Shown here in pieces: positions 7,566 to 17,608 of a DNA stretch of 64,000 nucleotides. Position numbers and translations under genes: made by a program. The DNA is taken from the NCBI GenBank assembly GCA_000163695.1, contig GG774889.1:109205-173204 (forward strand), read 5' to 3'. How positions within the stretch are numbered: the stretch's first letter is position 1; each line of letters opens with the position of its first letter. Under the pieces are notes generated by a model. It was not told where the DNA came from and ran no database searches. It saw only the letters and a program-made list of their open reading frames with translations. The stretch is from Bacteroidetes oral taxon 274 str. F0058 (GTDB taxonomy: Bacteria; Bacteroidota; Bacteroidia; Bacteroidales; Paludibacteraceae).

Positions 7566-9779
7566 ATGCACACATATACGAAAGAAGAAGAGGATAAAAT
7601 GATTTTAGATGCCTTCCACGACTTACAGAAAGCTTATGGGGCATCGAATCATAAACACAAATTCGAACTCGTTGCCAAAGCCTTCGAGTTTGCCTCAAAG
7701 GCACACGAAGGGGTCAAACGCCGTAACGGAGAGCCGTACATACTGCACCCCTTGGCAGTGGCAAAGATATGTGTCGAAGAGATGGGGCTCGGCTCCACCT
7801 CCATCTGTTCGGCTCTACTGCACGATGTGGTAGAAGATACCGAATTTACATTAGAAGATATCAAAGACCGATTCGGCGAGACAATAGCAAATATCGTAGA
7901 CGGTCTTACGAAAATATCGGGTGAGGTATTTCACGAATCGGCATCTAAGCAAGCAGAGAATTTCCAAAAATTGATACTTACCATACCCTCCGACGTACGT
8001 GTGATAATGATAAAACTTGCCGACAGACTGCACAATATGCGTACTCTCGACGCAATGCCTACACTAAAACAACAAAAGATTTCGGGAGAGACGATATTTA
8101 TCTACGTACCGTTAGCCGAAAGGCTCGGTTTTTTCAAGATAAAAACCGAACTCGAAAATCTATGCCTGAAATACCAACAACCCAAACTCTACCGCGAGCT
8201 CGAAGAGAAAATAACAAAAATCACACCGAAACTCGAAGAAAAAATAGACAGTTTTTTGGCTCCAATCAAAGAAAAACTCGAACAAAGGGGCATACGATAC
8301 GAAATAATAAAGCGTATTAAATCACCCTACTCCATATATCGCAAACAGGAGAAAAAAGAGGTTAATTTCGATGAGATATACGACCTGCTGGCTGTACGTA
8401 TCATCGTAGAGCCTCAACCCGACAAGAGCGAGGAGGAACTTTGTTGGACGGTTTTCGGAATCGTTACCTCGCTATATCCCGAGCACCCGAAGCGTACCCG
8501 CAACTGGCTGTCGACACCGAAAGCAAACGGATATCAGGCTCTACACGTTACGGTGATGAGACGGGGAAACAAGGGCGAAATAGGTTCGTGGGTCGAAGTA
8601 CAGATACGCACGAAGAGAATGAACGAGATAGCCGAACGCGGCTTGGCGGCTCACTGGAAATATAAAAACGGTATAGAAGACAATTCGGAATTTGACGAGT
8701 GGTTCCAATCGGTCAAAGAGCTGCTCTCTACGGAAAATGTAGACACCGTAGAGTTTGTAGACAGATTCAAAATAAATCTGGATACCAAAGAAATAGTGGT
8801 ATTTACGCCAAAAGGAGACATCAAAAAATTGCCGCAAAACGCCACCGTGCTCGATTTTGCATATTCGTTGCATACGGATTTGGGCAATCACTGTATCGGC
8901 GGCAAGGTAGACAACCGCCTCGTACCAATATCCGAAGTGCTCAAAAGCGGTAATCAGGTAGAGATACTGACATCTAAGACACAGCAACCAGACCAATCGT
9001 GGCTCGACTTCGTAAAAACGCAAAATGCAATCGGCAAAATCCGTTCTTTCTTACGCCCCGAAGTGTCCGAACTACAAAAAGAGGGAGCCGAGAAAATAAA
9101 CCGGATATTGTCGTTTTTCGGGCAGAAACTTTCCGACGAAAATATAGACACTCTGAAAACATTCTTCAATTACGACAAACGCAACGAATTTTTCGTCGAC
9201 GTAGCTCGCAAAAAAGTCGATCTCACACGCATCACCAAAAGTGTATTCCAGAAGCATTCGAAAAGTATTTTCTCGTTTTTCACACGCAACAACAAGAAAG
9301 CACACAAACTCAATATCAACAAAAAAGAGGTTTATTACATTACCAAAGACGACATCGCTTTCGGTATGGTCAAGCTTGCCACGTGCTGTAAGCCCATCAA
9401 GGGCGACGAAATAATCGGATATATCGAAGACGACAACCACGTCGTGGTACACAAACTCGACTGCGACGAGGCACAGCGACTGAAAGCCACTCGTGAAAAT
9501 AAGATAATTCTCGTCGACTGGCAGAAGAATATGGACAATTCGTATCTAATCTCTCTCTCTATTGAAGGCATTGACAGACAAGGGCTATTACGGCAAATAG
9601 TAAAGGTAATTTCCGAAGACATACAGATTAATATCAAGAATGTCAACTTCAGTGCTATCGACGGCACATTCTACGGCTCGATAACTATCTTTGCCCATAG
9701 CAACGATGAGATAGAAAGACTTTCGGAAAAATTGTTGAAAATAAACTCGATAAAAACCGTAAAACGAGTAATCAATTAG
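7566..9779 (+). CDS. RelA/SpoT-family (p)ppGpp synthetase/hydrolase
   Basis: A 737-aa full-length RSH protein that makes and degrades the stringent-response alarmone (p)ppGpp. The order is: HD hydrolase domain (about 35-185) with intact metal motif HDVVEDT near residue 86 and ADRLHNMRT; nucleotidyltransferase domain (about 230-360) with YSIYRKQ and the GYQALHVTV strand; TGS domain (about 405-465; VFTPKGDIKKLP); and a C-terminal ACT domain (about 660-737). Both catalytic halves look intact, so a bifunctional enzyme is expected. It has its own promoter. Whether the symbol should be relA or spoT cannot be decided, since Bacteroidetes can have one or two long RSH genes. Confidence 0.93.
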   Translation: MHTYTKEEEDKMILDAFHDLQKAYGASNHKHKFELVAKAFEFASKAHEGVKRRNGEPYILHPLAVAKICVEEMGLGSTSICSALLHDVVEDTEFTLEDIKDRFGETIANIVDGLTKISGEVFHESASKQAENFQKLILTIPSDVRVIMIKLADRLHNMRTLDAMPTLKQQKISGETIFIYVPLAERLGFFKIKTELENLCLKYQQPKLYRELEEKITKITPKLEEKIDSFLAPIKEKLEQRGIRYEIIKRIKSPYSIYRKQEKKEVNFDEIYDLLAVRIIVEPQPDKSEEELCWTVFGIVTSLYPEHPKRTRNWLSTPKANGYQALHVTVMRRGNKGEIGSWVEVQIRTKRMNEIAERGLAAHWKYKNGIEDNSEFDEWFQSVKELLSTENVDTVEFVDRFKINLDTKEIVVFTPKGDIKKLPQNATVLDFAYSLHTDLGNHCIGGKVDNRLVPISEVLKSGNQVEILTSKTQQPDQSWLDFVKTQNAIGKIRSFLRPEVSELQKEGAEKINRILSFFGQKLSDENIDTLKTFFNYDKRNEFFVDVARKKVDLTRITKSVFQKHSKSIFSFFTRNNKKAHKLNINKKEVYYITKDDIAFGMVKLATCCKPIKGDEIIGYIEDDNHVVVHKLDCDEAQRLKATRENKIILVDWQKNMDNSYLISLSIEGIDRQGLLRQIVKVISEDIQINIKNVNFSAIDGTFYGSITIFAHSNDEIERLSEKLLKINSIKTVKRVIN

Positions 9780-9805
9780 CATAACTGACAAATGACTATA
9801 CAGAT

Positions 9806-11884
9806 ATGGGTGACTTCCTAACCAAAAACCCGTTCTTAAGGCTCGTAGTAGCCTTATCGGTAGGGATAGTTGCGTTCGTCTGTATAGGATTTCGATGGTG
9901 GGTCTTGGTCTCTGTCGTATTTATATCGGTAGCTTTATTTGCAATATATATTACAACAAAAAAACGTCATCGAATAGGTACTATTTTCGGATTATCGGCA
10001 GTATTGTCAATAGCCGCATTAGGATATTGGCTTGGATACGATTTCGATAGCCGCATACCACGTTTTGCCGAGAACAAAAAACAAGGTTTCTTCGAAGTAG
10101 AGCTGACACGATACCCTATCGAGAAACAAAATTCCGTACTTCTGTATACGAATTTACTACAATATTCCGATAGTACGAGTTGCGAAAATATAAAAGGAAA
10201 AGCGATACTGTATCTGCAAAAAGACAGCAACTCTCTGTCGCTAAAAAGCGGCGACAGGTTGATTATATACACGACACTGTCGTTACCCGAAAAGACAGGT
10301 AATCCCGACGAGTTCGACTTCGGACGTCATCTGCTTCGCAACGGGATATGTGGTACGGGATATGCCTCTGCCGACAGATGGAAGCGTATATCTGGCGCAG
10401 ATGGTTTTTCGCTTATGCGGCTTGCCCAACGATGTCGCTTGAAATTACTCGACATCTCACGGAAAATGAATATCGACGGCAACGAATTTGCCATAATATC
10501 TGCTCTTACTCTCGGATACACAGATGCAATATCGCCCGAGTTACGAGACAGCTTTTCGGTAACGGGAGCATCACATATTCTATCTGTCAGCGGACTGCAC
10601 GTGGGCATTATCTACGTGATGCTCGGTTTTATGCTCGGCTTCCTCGACAAATGGAAACGCACGCGGAAAATCAAATGGATAGCCGTGATATTGTTCCTTT
10701 GGTTTTATGCTTTCGTAACAGGACTTTCGCCTTCGGTATCTCGGTCGGTATTTATGTTTTCGCTCTTTGCTGTGGCTAAGATAACCGACAGACAATCATC
10801 TGTATACAACAATATATTTCTTTCGGCATTTGTTTTGCTTATCATCAACCCGATGTGGTTGTTCAATGTCGGATTTCAGCTATCTTACTCGGCTCTGCTC
10901 GCCATACTTTACTTCCAGCCGAAGATAGCAAAATGGTTAGTTTTTAAGAACAGAATTCTGACATATTGTTGGGAACTTACCTCCGTATCTATTGCCGCAC
11001 AACTTGGAGCAGCTCCATTGTGTCTGTACTACTTTCATCAGTTTCCAAACTACTTCTTACTGTCGAATTTCATCGGAGTGCCTCTGTCGGGTATCATCAT
11101 ATATCTCGATGTCGCACTACTCATAACCAATTCGATACCAATGATAGGCAGCATAGTAAGTTGGCTACTCGTAACGACGACAAAACTGATGTACGGAGGA
11201 CTGCAAATAATCGAAAATTTACCTTTCGTAACTACGAATATATGGATAGACTCCGTACAATTGATATTGATATATGCTTCGGTATTTGCAATTGGATTGT
11301 TAATGTATAAGATTAAATATAAATACTTTTTATTGTTTTTCGTGTCGGCAATTCTATTTTTTGGCATTAATATTTTCCGAGCAGTATCGGATACTAATAT
11401 AGACGAGCTTGTAGTATTCAACAGCAAACGAAGTGTTACGGTAAATATGGTTAATATCAGACAAAATACCGTTATCACCAACAACGTAGAAACCAGCAAG
11501 ACTCTGGCGAAAGATTTCTGGCTTCATCACGGTATCGCCGCTCCAGATTATCATATTTTAGATACAATATTCGGCATAGATGCTTTCCGATTTGCAGACA
11601 AGAATTTTGTCGTCATTTCATCGAATAAAATATATGACAGATATGCCACCACTCTTCTGACAACAGATTATCTGATAATAACAAAAGGGGTATCGCCATC
11701 GGAAAACCTACTCAAATATTATTTTGCCCCGAAATGCATAGTCCTAACTGCTGATGTCGGCACAAAGAGCAAAAAAGTTTTCGAGCGATTGTCAAAAACA
11801 AAAAGTATCGGCTACTACTCCATTGCCGAGCAGGGAGCATTCAGAATTCGAGGCAAAAGAATAAAGCCGTCCGCATCGAATTAA
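9806..11884 (+). CDS. comEC: ComEC/Rec2-family membrane protein
   Basis: A 692-aa polytopic inner-membrane protein of the DNA-uptake channel family. An N-terminal pair of membrane helices leads to a soluble DUF4131-like region (about 60-210), then the Competence domain (about 225-500) with the diagnostic SGASH-like and SGLHVGI segment (GASHILSVSGLHVGI) and about eight helices. The C-terminal part (about 520-692) is short and shows none of the HxHxDH residues of the metallo-beta-lactamase domain found in Bacillus ComEC, so nuclease function must come from elsewhere if the protein works in uptake. The gene starts 26 bases after rsh. Confidence 0.88.
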   Translation: MGDFLTKNPFLRLVVALSVGIVAFVCIGFRWWVLVSVVFISVALFAIYITTKKRHRIGTIFGLSAVLSIAALGYWLGYDFDSRIPRFAENKKQGFFEVELTRYPIEKQNSVLLYTNLLQYSDSTSCENIKGKAILYLQKDSNSLSLKSGDRLIIYTTLSLPEKTGNPDEFDFGRHLLRNGICGTGYASADRWKRISGADGFSLMRLAQRCRLKLLDISRKMNIDGNEFAIISALTLGYTDAISPELRDSFSVTGASHILSVSGLHVGIIYVMLGFMLGFLDKWKRTRKIKWIAVILFLWFYAFVTGLSPSVSRSVFMFSLFAVAKITDRQSSVYNNIFLSAFVLLIINPMWLFNVGFQLSYSALLAILYFQPKIAKWLVFKNRILTYCWELTSVSIAAQLGAAPLCLYYFHQFPNYFLLSNFIGVPLSGIIIYLDVALLITNSIPMIGSIVSWLLVTTTKLMYGGLQIIENLPFVTTNIWIDSVQLILIYASVFAIGLLMYKIKYKYFLLFFVSAILFFGINIFRAVSDTNIDELVVFNSKRSVTVNMVNIRQNTVITNNVETSKTLAKDFWLHHGIAAPDYHILDTIFGIDAFRFADKNFVVISSNKIYDRYATTLLTTDYLIITKGVSPSENLLKYYFAPKCIVLTADVGTKSKKVFERLSKTKSIGYYSIAEQGAFRIRGKRIKPSASN

Positions 11885-11934
11885 TTAAGCGTACCCGACT
11901 ACCCGAAATATCGGACTACATCGACACAAAAGCG

Positions 11935-12843
11935 TTAAAAAAGCATTTTGTCTTCGAGTTTATTGATTTCGGCAAGCACTTTCTTGATTTTCTCCATCGT
12001 GGCCACCGTCGTCGGCACAAGCGGCAGACGCAGATTATTTTTAATAAGTCCCATAACGGACAACATCGACTTGACTCCGGCAGGATTGCCATCGACGAAA
12101 AGCAAGTCCATCAACTCCACAAATCGGTAGTGTATCTCGCGAGCTCCTATGAGGTCGCCTCTGAGAGCAAATCTGACCATCGAACCGAACTCTTGAGGGA
12201 AGGCATTGCCTATAACCGAGATGACGCCTTCGGCTCCGAGCGTTATCAGTGGAAAGGTGATGCCGTCGTCGCCCGAGATGACGATGAAATTCTTGGGTTT
12301 GTTTTTGATTATTTCGTCTATCTGACGGAAATTACCCGAAGCCTCTTTTATAGCCACTATGTTGGAGAACTCTTTGGCAAGGCGGAGCGTCGTTTGCGAA
12401 GAGATATTGACAGACGTTCTACCGGGTACGTTATAGAGCACAATAGGCATATCGGTAGATGTGGCAATAGCTTTATAATGTTGATAAAGACCCTCTTGCG
12501 AAGGTTTATTGTAATACGGAGTAACCGACAGTATGGCGGTAATGCCCGCGAAATCGGTCTCCCTTATCTGCTCTACCACTCCTGCGGTGTTATTGCCTCC
12601 TATCCCTAAAACAACAGGGATACGTCCCGCTACTTTTTCGACCACGAATTGCGTGATGGCTACTTTTTCGGCAGGTGTCAGCGTGGGTGTCTCGGCAGTG
12701 GTACCACACACTACCAAGTAGCTCGTATCGCTATATATCTGATATTCTATAAGATTTGCCAAAGCATCGAAATCGATATCGCCTTTGTCGTCGAAGGGGG
12801 TTATCAGTGCAACTCCCATACCGATTAACTTGTTTTTTATCAT
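11935..12843 (-). CDS. dapA: 4-hydroxy-tetrahydrodipicolinate synthase
   Basis: DapA condenses pyruvate with aspartate semialdehyde in the diaminopimelate/lysine pathway (cytosol, homotetramer). The 302-aa TIM-barrel sequence shows GVALITPF at the N-terminus, CGTTAETPTL (substrate loop), VLYNVPGRT with the catalytic Tyr, and IVAIKEASGN with the Schiff-base Lys. It is convergent with comEC (50-base gap) and lies downstream of nadE on the same strand, about 200 bases away. No exact -7 element is visible in front of it, so its promoter is not identified. Confidence 0.95.
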   Translation of the reverse strand: MIKNKLIGMGVALITPFDDKGDIDFDALANLIEYQIYSDTSYLVVCGTTAETPTLTPAEKVAITQFVVEKVAGRIPVVLGIGGNNTAGVVEQIRETDFAGITAILSVTPYYNKPSQEGLYQHYKAIATSTDMPIVLYNVPGRTSVNISSQTTLRLAKEFSNIVAIKEASGNFRQIDEIIKNKPKNFIVISGDDGITFPLITLGAEGVISVIGNAFPQEFGSMVRFALRGDLIGAREIHYRFVELMDLLFVDGNPAGVKSMLSVMGLIKNNLRLPLVPTTVATMEKIKKVLAEINKLEDKMLF

Positions 12844-13010
12844 AATATTTATAATTTGCAGTTTAGTAATATGCTATGTCGTTTTTAGCAAAAACAATAT
12901 TTTCTGTTTTTATTTTACTATTCATTGAAAATCTATTTTTCACTTACGTATAGTTATATTTTAGTATTATCGGATACTTTTATTTTTATTAAAACTCACT
13001 CCGATTAAGG

Positions 13011-13035
13011 CTATATTTTTTTAGAAAAAATATAG
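13011..13035 (-). terminator. AT-only hairpin after nadE
   Basis: CTATATTTTTT (13011-13021) and AAAAAATATAG (13025-13035) form an 11-bp stem with a 3-base loop, just past the nadE stop. It could act as a weak terminator. Confidence 0.45.
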
Positions 13036-13042
13036 AACATTG

Positions 13043-14956
13043 TTATTTTTTTAATCCGCACATTTCTCCACAAAGCCGAATATCACTTGCCATTCGCAGA
13101 CTTCCACGTGGAGAGAGGTCTATATTGCCTACTTTCACCCCATCGGGCATACACGAACGTTTGAATTGTTGACTGAAAAATCTTGATAAAAAGACATTTA
13201 ACCATTTTTTTATATTTTCCACAGAATAATCATTTTCGAAAGATTTTTTTGCGAAGAGCAACATTTTATCGGCATTATACCCAAATCTTAAAAAATGATA
13301 CAAAAAGAAGTCGTGCAGCTCATAGGGACCTACAATATCTTCGGTCTTCTGCGATATGCTGTCGTTGCTATGAGGAAGCAGTTCGGGCGAGATGGGAGTA
13401 TCCAACACATCGAGTAGTATTTTGGCAGTCTCCCCATCGCTCTTGCAACGAGCTGCCCACTCTACAAGATGTCTGACCAATGTTTTGGGGACACCGCTAT
13501 TGACACCGTACATACTGATATGATCGCCATTGTAGGTACACCACCCGAGAGCAAGTTCGCTCATATCGCCTGTACCGACGACGAGAGCCCCTTCTTTATT
13601 GGCGACGTCCATAAGTATCTGTGTCCGTTCGCGAGCCTGAGAATTTTCGTATGTGGTATCGTGAATGTCTTTATTGTGCCCAATATCGACAAAATGCTGC
13701 ATAACAGCTTTTTCGATAGATATTCGACGGGCTGAGATACCCAATGACTCCATAAGAACCATAGAATTGTCTTCTGTGCGGGAGGTTGTTCCAAATCCGG
13801 GCATAGTTATACCGATGATATTACTGCGGGGGATACTCAGCTTATCGAAAGCCTCTACCGTTACCATCAGAGCCAGAGAGCTATCCAAACCTCCCGATAT
13901 GCCTATGACGGCTTTGTCGATACCCGTATTGGCAAGCCTTATTGCCAATGCATTGGATTGTATGTCGAAAATTTCGCAGCATCGTTCGTCGAGCTTATCG
14001 CCTGCGGGGACAAAAGGGTGTTTGGAGACCTCTCTGGTCAGGTCAAGCGAACCGATCTCTTTTATCTCAAACGAATGAACCCGCCAAAGATTAGCTTCCG
14101 ACACATAATTCTTAAAACTATCATTGTGCAATCGGTCATTGCGTAGTCGTTCTATATCTATCTCGGTAATCACGAGTTGTTGGTCGAAAGAAAAGCGATT
14201 GCTTTCTGCTAAAATCACTCCGTTCTCTGCAATGATGGCAGACGAGGCGAAGAGCACATCGGTAGAACTCTCGCCAAAGCCCGCAGAAGCATATACGTAA
14301 CCCGCATTGCATCGTCCGCTATGCTGAGCCACGAGCGTGCGGCGGTAGTCGTTTTTACCTGCAAGTTCGTCGGACGCCGAGAGGTTGAATATTATATGCG
14401 ACCCCTCCAAAGCCTGCTTCGACGACGGCGGTACAACAGCCCACAGGTCTTGACAAATCTCTATCGAAAACGACAATTCACGAGACCTGAACAGAGTATT
14501 GGCACACAGGCAACACTGCTGCCCGGCAAGAGTAATATCTTTCGGAGCAAGTCCCAATCCGCTTGCAAACCATCGATATTCATAGAACTCGTTGCTATTG
14601 GGCAAATAGCTCTTGGGCACTACGCCGAGTATCTTGCCTCGCTGAAACGCCACGGCACAGTTGAAGAGTCTATTGTCTGCCGCCACGGGTAGACCGACTA
14701 TGGATACTATGTTTAAATCTTCGGTCTGCGAAAGTAAAAAAGCCAATGCCCGCTCGGCTTGGGCAACAAACGACGATTTTAGGAAAAGGTCGGCACAGGT
14801 ATATGCCGTAACTGACAGTTCGGGGAAACATACTATCTCTACACCCGCACTATCGGCTTGCCGTATAAGACCGAGTATCCGCTCCGAATTTTCCTTACAG
14901 TCCGCTACCTTCACCAAAGGTACTGCGGCTGCTACCCTTACAAGATTTTGATACAT
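13043..14956 (-). CDS. nadE: Glutamine-dependent NAD+ synthetase
   Basis: A 637-aa two-domain NadE. The N-terminal nitrilase-type glutaminase (about 1-290) releases ammonia from glutamine; its Glu is in CFPELSVTAYTC and its Cys in SIEICQDLW. The C-terminal ATP-pyrophosphatase domain (about 325-637) adenylates nicotinate adenine dinucleotide and amidates it to NAD+; its P-loop is GISGGLDSSLAL. Length and domain order match the long glutamine-dependent form. The start ATG is followed by LVRVAAAVPLVKVADC, the expected first strand of the nitrilase fold. Confidence 0.95.
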   Translation of the reverse strand: MYQNLVRVAAAVPLVKVADCKENSERILGLIRQADSAGVEIVCFPELSVTAYTCADLFLKSSFVAQAERALAFLLSQTEDLNIVSIVGLPVAADNRLFNCAVAFQRGKILGVVPKSYLPNSNEFYEYRWFASGLGLAPKDITLAGQQCCLCANTLFRSRELSFSIEICQDLWAVVPPSSKQALEGSHIIFNLSASDELAGKNDYRRTLVAQHSGRCNAGYVYASAGFGESSTDVLFASSAIIAENGVILAESNRFSFDQQLVITEIDIERLRNDRLHNDSFKNYVSEANLWRVHSFEIKEIGSLDLTREVSKHPFVPAGDKLDERCCEIFDIQSNALAIRLANTGIDKAVIGISGGLDSSLALMVTVEAFDKLSIPRSNIIGITMPGFGTTSRTEDNSMVLMESLGISARRISIEKAVMQHFVDIGHNKDIHDTTYENSQARERTQILMDVANKEGALVVGTGDMSELALGWCTYNGDHISMYGVNSGVPKTLVRHLVEWAARCKSDGETAKILLDVLDTPISPELLPHSNDSISQKTEDIVGPYELHDFFLYHFLRFGYNADKMLLFAKKSFENDYSVENIKKWLNVFLSRFFSQQFKRSCMPDGVKVGNIDLSPRGSLRMASDIRLCGEMCGLKK

Positions 14957-14978
14957 AAATATATCTCAGATTTTTGTG

Positions 14979-14986
14979 CAAAGATA
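14979..14986 (-). promoter_or_regulatory. -7 element of nadE
   Basis: The minus strand reads TATCTTTG (followed by C), an exact consensus match giving a leader of about 17 bases. A -33 TTG at 15002-15004 is closer than usual (15 bases). Confidence 0.65.
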
Positions 14987-15148
14987 CAAAAAAAGTCTTT
15001 TCAACGAATTTCGCAGCTTTCATACGTTTTTACCGATATCGAACTCATACTAATAGAGCTAAGTAGAGAAATCGATGTCTGTACATCACAAGCATATAAA
15101 CAGTAATACGCTTGTTATCAAACAATAATATATAAGCAAAATATTTAC

Positions 15149-15156
15149 TAATTTTG
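15149..15156 (+). promoter_or_regulatory. -7 element of the PAP2/eptA operon
   Basis: TAATTTTG fits TAnnTTTG. Its last three bases form an in-frame TTG that could be mistaken for the start of the PAP2 gene; transcription should begin just downstream, so that TTG would not be in the mRNA. Confidence 0.65.
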
Positions 15157-15180
15157 CCGAAAAAAAATTTTGTGGTCAGT

Positions 15181-16029
15181 ATGAATATTATCGTTGCAGA
15201 CAACTACGCCAAAGTAAAACCGTCGCTACTCTACCTGCCGTCGTTGATACTCGTTGCAGTAGCCCTGTTTTTGTATATGAACGATTCTCTGAACGACAAC
15301 GGTTATGCCGAGATTCAGAAGGGGGTATTTTTTTGGCTAAACTCACATCTGTCGCAACTACCTATGCTGCAACACAATCTCACCCAGCTGGGTAACAGTA
15401 TGATATTTATGTCGTTCTTGGCAATTTTCTTCGTCGCTGCTCCCAAAATGTGGGAGTCGCTGCTCTCTGCGTCGATAATATCGGGGATTTTCTCTAAGGT
15501 GCTGAAAATGTTTTTCTCCGTACCGCGTCCCGCACAATATTTCGACAACGACAGTTTTAGTATCATAGGCGAGAAACTTATGGGTTATGCCAGTTGTCCT
15601 TCGGGGCATTCTATAACGATTTTCACTACGCTTACGGTATTGATGTTTGCTTTTATGCCCAAGACCGTCTGGTACAAGACCGTATGGGTATTGTCGGTAT
15701 TCATTGTCGGAGCGGTCATCGCTCTGAGCAGAGTGGGAGTAGGAGCACACCACCCGCTCGACGTACTAATAGGAAGTACTATCGGTTATATATCGGGTCT
15801 CATCGGTATTTTGGTCAGTCGCCGATACCCTGTCATCTGGAGATGGATAGGCAACAGAAAGTTTTACCCCGTTTTCGTACTTTTGTTTGTGGGATTCGCC
15901 GTGGCTATTGTATTGAAAATCACAAAAGAGAACCTAATCGTATTCGACCTTGCTCTTCTGAGTTTGGCTGTATCAATATATTTTATTATCAAAGCGTATG
16001 TTAGACAAATTAAAGAAGTTGACAAATAA
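15181..16029 (+). CDS. PAP2-family lipid phosphatase, lipid A phosphatase candidate (LpxE/LpxF-like)
   Basis: A 282-aa polytopic inner-membrane phosphatase. All three parts of the PAP2 signature are intact: KX6RP (Lys109 to Arg116), PSGH (140-143) and SRX5HX3D (Ser183 to Asp194). I use ATG 15181; the in-frame TTG at 15154 lies inside the promoter. After the catalytic core there are further hydrophobic segments (about 230-275). The next gene overlaps by 32 bases and encodes an EptA-type phosphoethanolamine transferase. In Helicobacter pylori LpxE removes the lipid A 1-phosphate and EptA then adds phosphoethanolamine at that site, so this pairing favours a lipid A role. Undecaprenyl-pyrophosphate phosphatase remains possible. 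Confidence 0.85.
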   Translation: MNIIVADNYAKVKPSLLYLPSLILVAVALFLYMNDSLNDNGYAEIQKGVFFWLNSHLSQLPMLQHNLTQLGNSMIFMSFLAIFFVAAPKMWESLLSASIISGIFSKVLKMFFSVPRPAQYFDNDSFSIIGEKLMGYASCPSGHSITIFTTLTVLMFAFMPKTVWYKTVWVLSVFIVGAVIALSRVGVGAHHPLDVLIGSTIGYISGLIGILVSRRYPVIWRWIGNRKFYPVFVLLFVGFAVAIVLKITKENLIVFDLALLSLAVSIYFIIKAYVRQIKEVDK

Positions 16030-17536
16030 TATAAGTATCACAAGATTTGCCCTGATAGCGAGCTTGTTGAATTTCGTATTGTTTCACTATCCGTTTTTCG
16101 ACTTTGTATTTCGCCACGTAGATTACAAGAGCCTTAACGGGATATTGATAATCGCCTGTCTCATAATTTTGGTAGTGATAGCCAATGCTTTCGTGTTTTA
16201 CATCCTGTGTTATATCTCGCGGTATGTGGGTAAAACTCTGTTGGTCATATTCTTCATACTAAATTCTATTGCTCTGTACTTCGTAAACACATACAACGTG
16301 ATAGTAGACGAAAGTATGATGGGCAATGTCTTCAATACCAACACGAGTGAAGCTTTTAGCTTTTTCTCGTTTAAATTCGTGATATACATAATATTATTCG
16401 GTATACTGCCAAGCATATACTTCGTAAAGGCAAAAATCGTTACGGTAAAGTTCAAAAGATTTATAACGACATTCGGCATTACGTTAGTATTTATCGTAGC
16501 GATGATATTTGCCAATGCGAGCAATTGGTTGTGGATAGACAAATATTCGCAACAGCTCGGAGCGTTGGTAATGCCGTGGTCTTATACGGTAAACACTTCG
16601 CTTCTGTATATCCACAAGCATAAGCAGAACCGCAAAGAGATACTGCTACCCGACGCTACCGTAAAAGACGACGAAAAAGCCGTTGTCGTACTCGTAATAG
16701 GCGAGTCGGCTCGGAGACAGAACTTCTCGCTCTACGGATACTCCAAAAACACAAATCCGCTGTTGGCAAAGACCGAAAACCTATATCATTTCATCGCAAA
16801 TTCGTGTGCGACATACACTACGGCAGGCGTCAAGTGTATATTGGAACATAAAGACACAGAAAAACTGTACGAGATACTGCCCAACTATCTCTATCGAAAC
16901 GGCGTAGAGGTAGTGTGGCGTACAACCAACTGGGGCGAACCGCCGATACACATCGAGAAATATCAGAACGCCGACGAATTGCGTAAAGACTGTTCGGGCG
17001 AGGGGTGCTACTACGACGAGATATTACTCACAGGACTCAAAGAGCAAATATCGACAAGTACCAAAAATAAAGTATTGATAATATTACATACAAGTACCAG
17101 CCACGGACCGTCGTATAGCAAAAAGTATCCTCCGCATTTCGAGACATTCAAACCCGTCTGCAACAGTGTAGAGTTGGCGAATTGCTCATCGGAAGAGCTT
17201 ATGAATGCCTACGACAACACCATTGTATATACCGATTACATACTGCACACTATCATCGAAAACCTGAAACAGCTCAAAGAGTACAAGAGCACAATGATTT
17301 TTGTCTCCGACCACGGAGAATCGTTGGGAGAGAAAAACCTCTATATGCACGGTGTCCCAATGAATTTTGCCCCGAAGGAACAGTACGAAATCCCGTTCAT
17401 CGTATGGGTATCGGATAGCACACGAGGAGTCAAAGATATCGAAGCAGTGTCGCAGAGCCACGTGTTTCACAGTGTATTGAAGTTCCTGTCGATAGATAGC
17501 CCAATATACAACGAAGATTTGAATATCTTCAAGTAA
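15998..17536 (+). CDS. EptA-type lipid A phosphoethanolamine transferase
   Basis: A 512-aa inner-membrane enzyme with five N-terminal transmembrane helices (about 12-190) and a periplasmic sulfatase-fold domain. It moves phosphoethanolamine from phosphatidylethanolamine to lipid A, lowering negative charge and, in relatives (EptA, MCR), raising polymyxin resistance. Visible key residues: metal Glu236 in VIGESARRQNFS, the nucleophile Thr274 in SCATYTT, and SDHGESLGE followed by YMHG. The spacing between Glu236 and Thr274 (38) is close to that in known members. It starts inside the preceding PAP2 gene, suggesting translational coupling. Confidence 0.9.
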   Translation: MLDKLKKLTNNISITRFALIASLLNFVLFHYPFFDFVFRHVDYKSLNGILIIACLIILVVIANAFVFYILCYISRYVGKTLLVIFFILNSIALYFVNTYNVIVDESMMGNVFNTNTSEAFSFFSFKFVIYIILFGILPSIYFVKAKIVTVKFKRFITTFGITLVFIVAMIFANASNWLWIDKYSQQLGALVMPWSYTVNTSLLYIHKHKQNRKEILLPDATVKDDEKAVVVLVIGESARRQNFSLYGYSKNTNPLLAKTENLYHFIANSCATYTTAGVKCILEHKDTEKLYEILPNYLYRNGVEVVWRTTNWGEPPIHIEKYQNADELRKDCSGEGCYYDEILLTGLKEQISTSTKNKVLIILHTSTSHGPSYSKKYPPHFETFKPVCNSVELANCSSEELMNAYDNTIVYTDYILHTIIENLKQLKEYKSTMIFVSDHGESLGEKNLYMHGVPMNFAPKEQYEIPFIVWVSDSTRGVKDIEAVSQSHVFHSVLKFLSIDSPIYNEDLNIFK

Positions 17537-17579
17537 CGGCATATAAACAACTTCACAAGTAGTACTCTCGATATTTTAT

Positions 17580-17587
17580 TACCTTTG
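17580..17587 (+). promoter_or_regulatory. -7 element before the O-antigen-ligase-like gene
   Basis: TACCTTTG (followed by C) is an exact consensus match. As at 15149, its TTG is in frame with the downstream gene and should not be taken as the start codon. Confidence 0.65.
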
Positions 17588-17608
17588 CACAAATTACTCG
17601 ACAACAGT

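Noticed and set aside
13104..13111. CCACGTGG palindrome inside nadE, checked as a second parS
   Set aside because: The flanks do not match the TGTT and AACA arms of the consensus.
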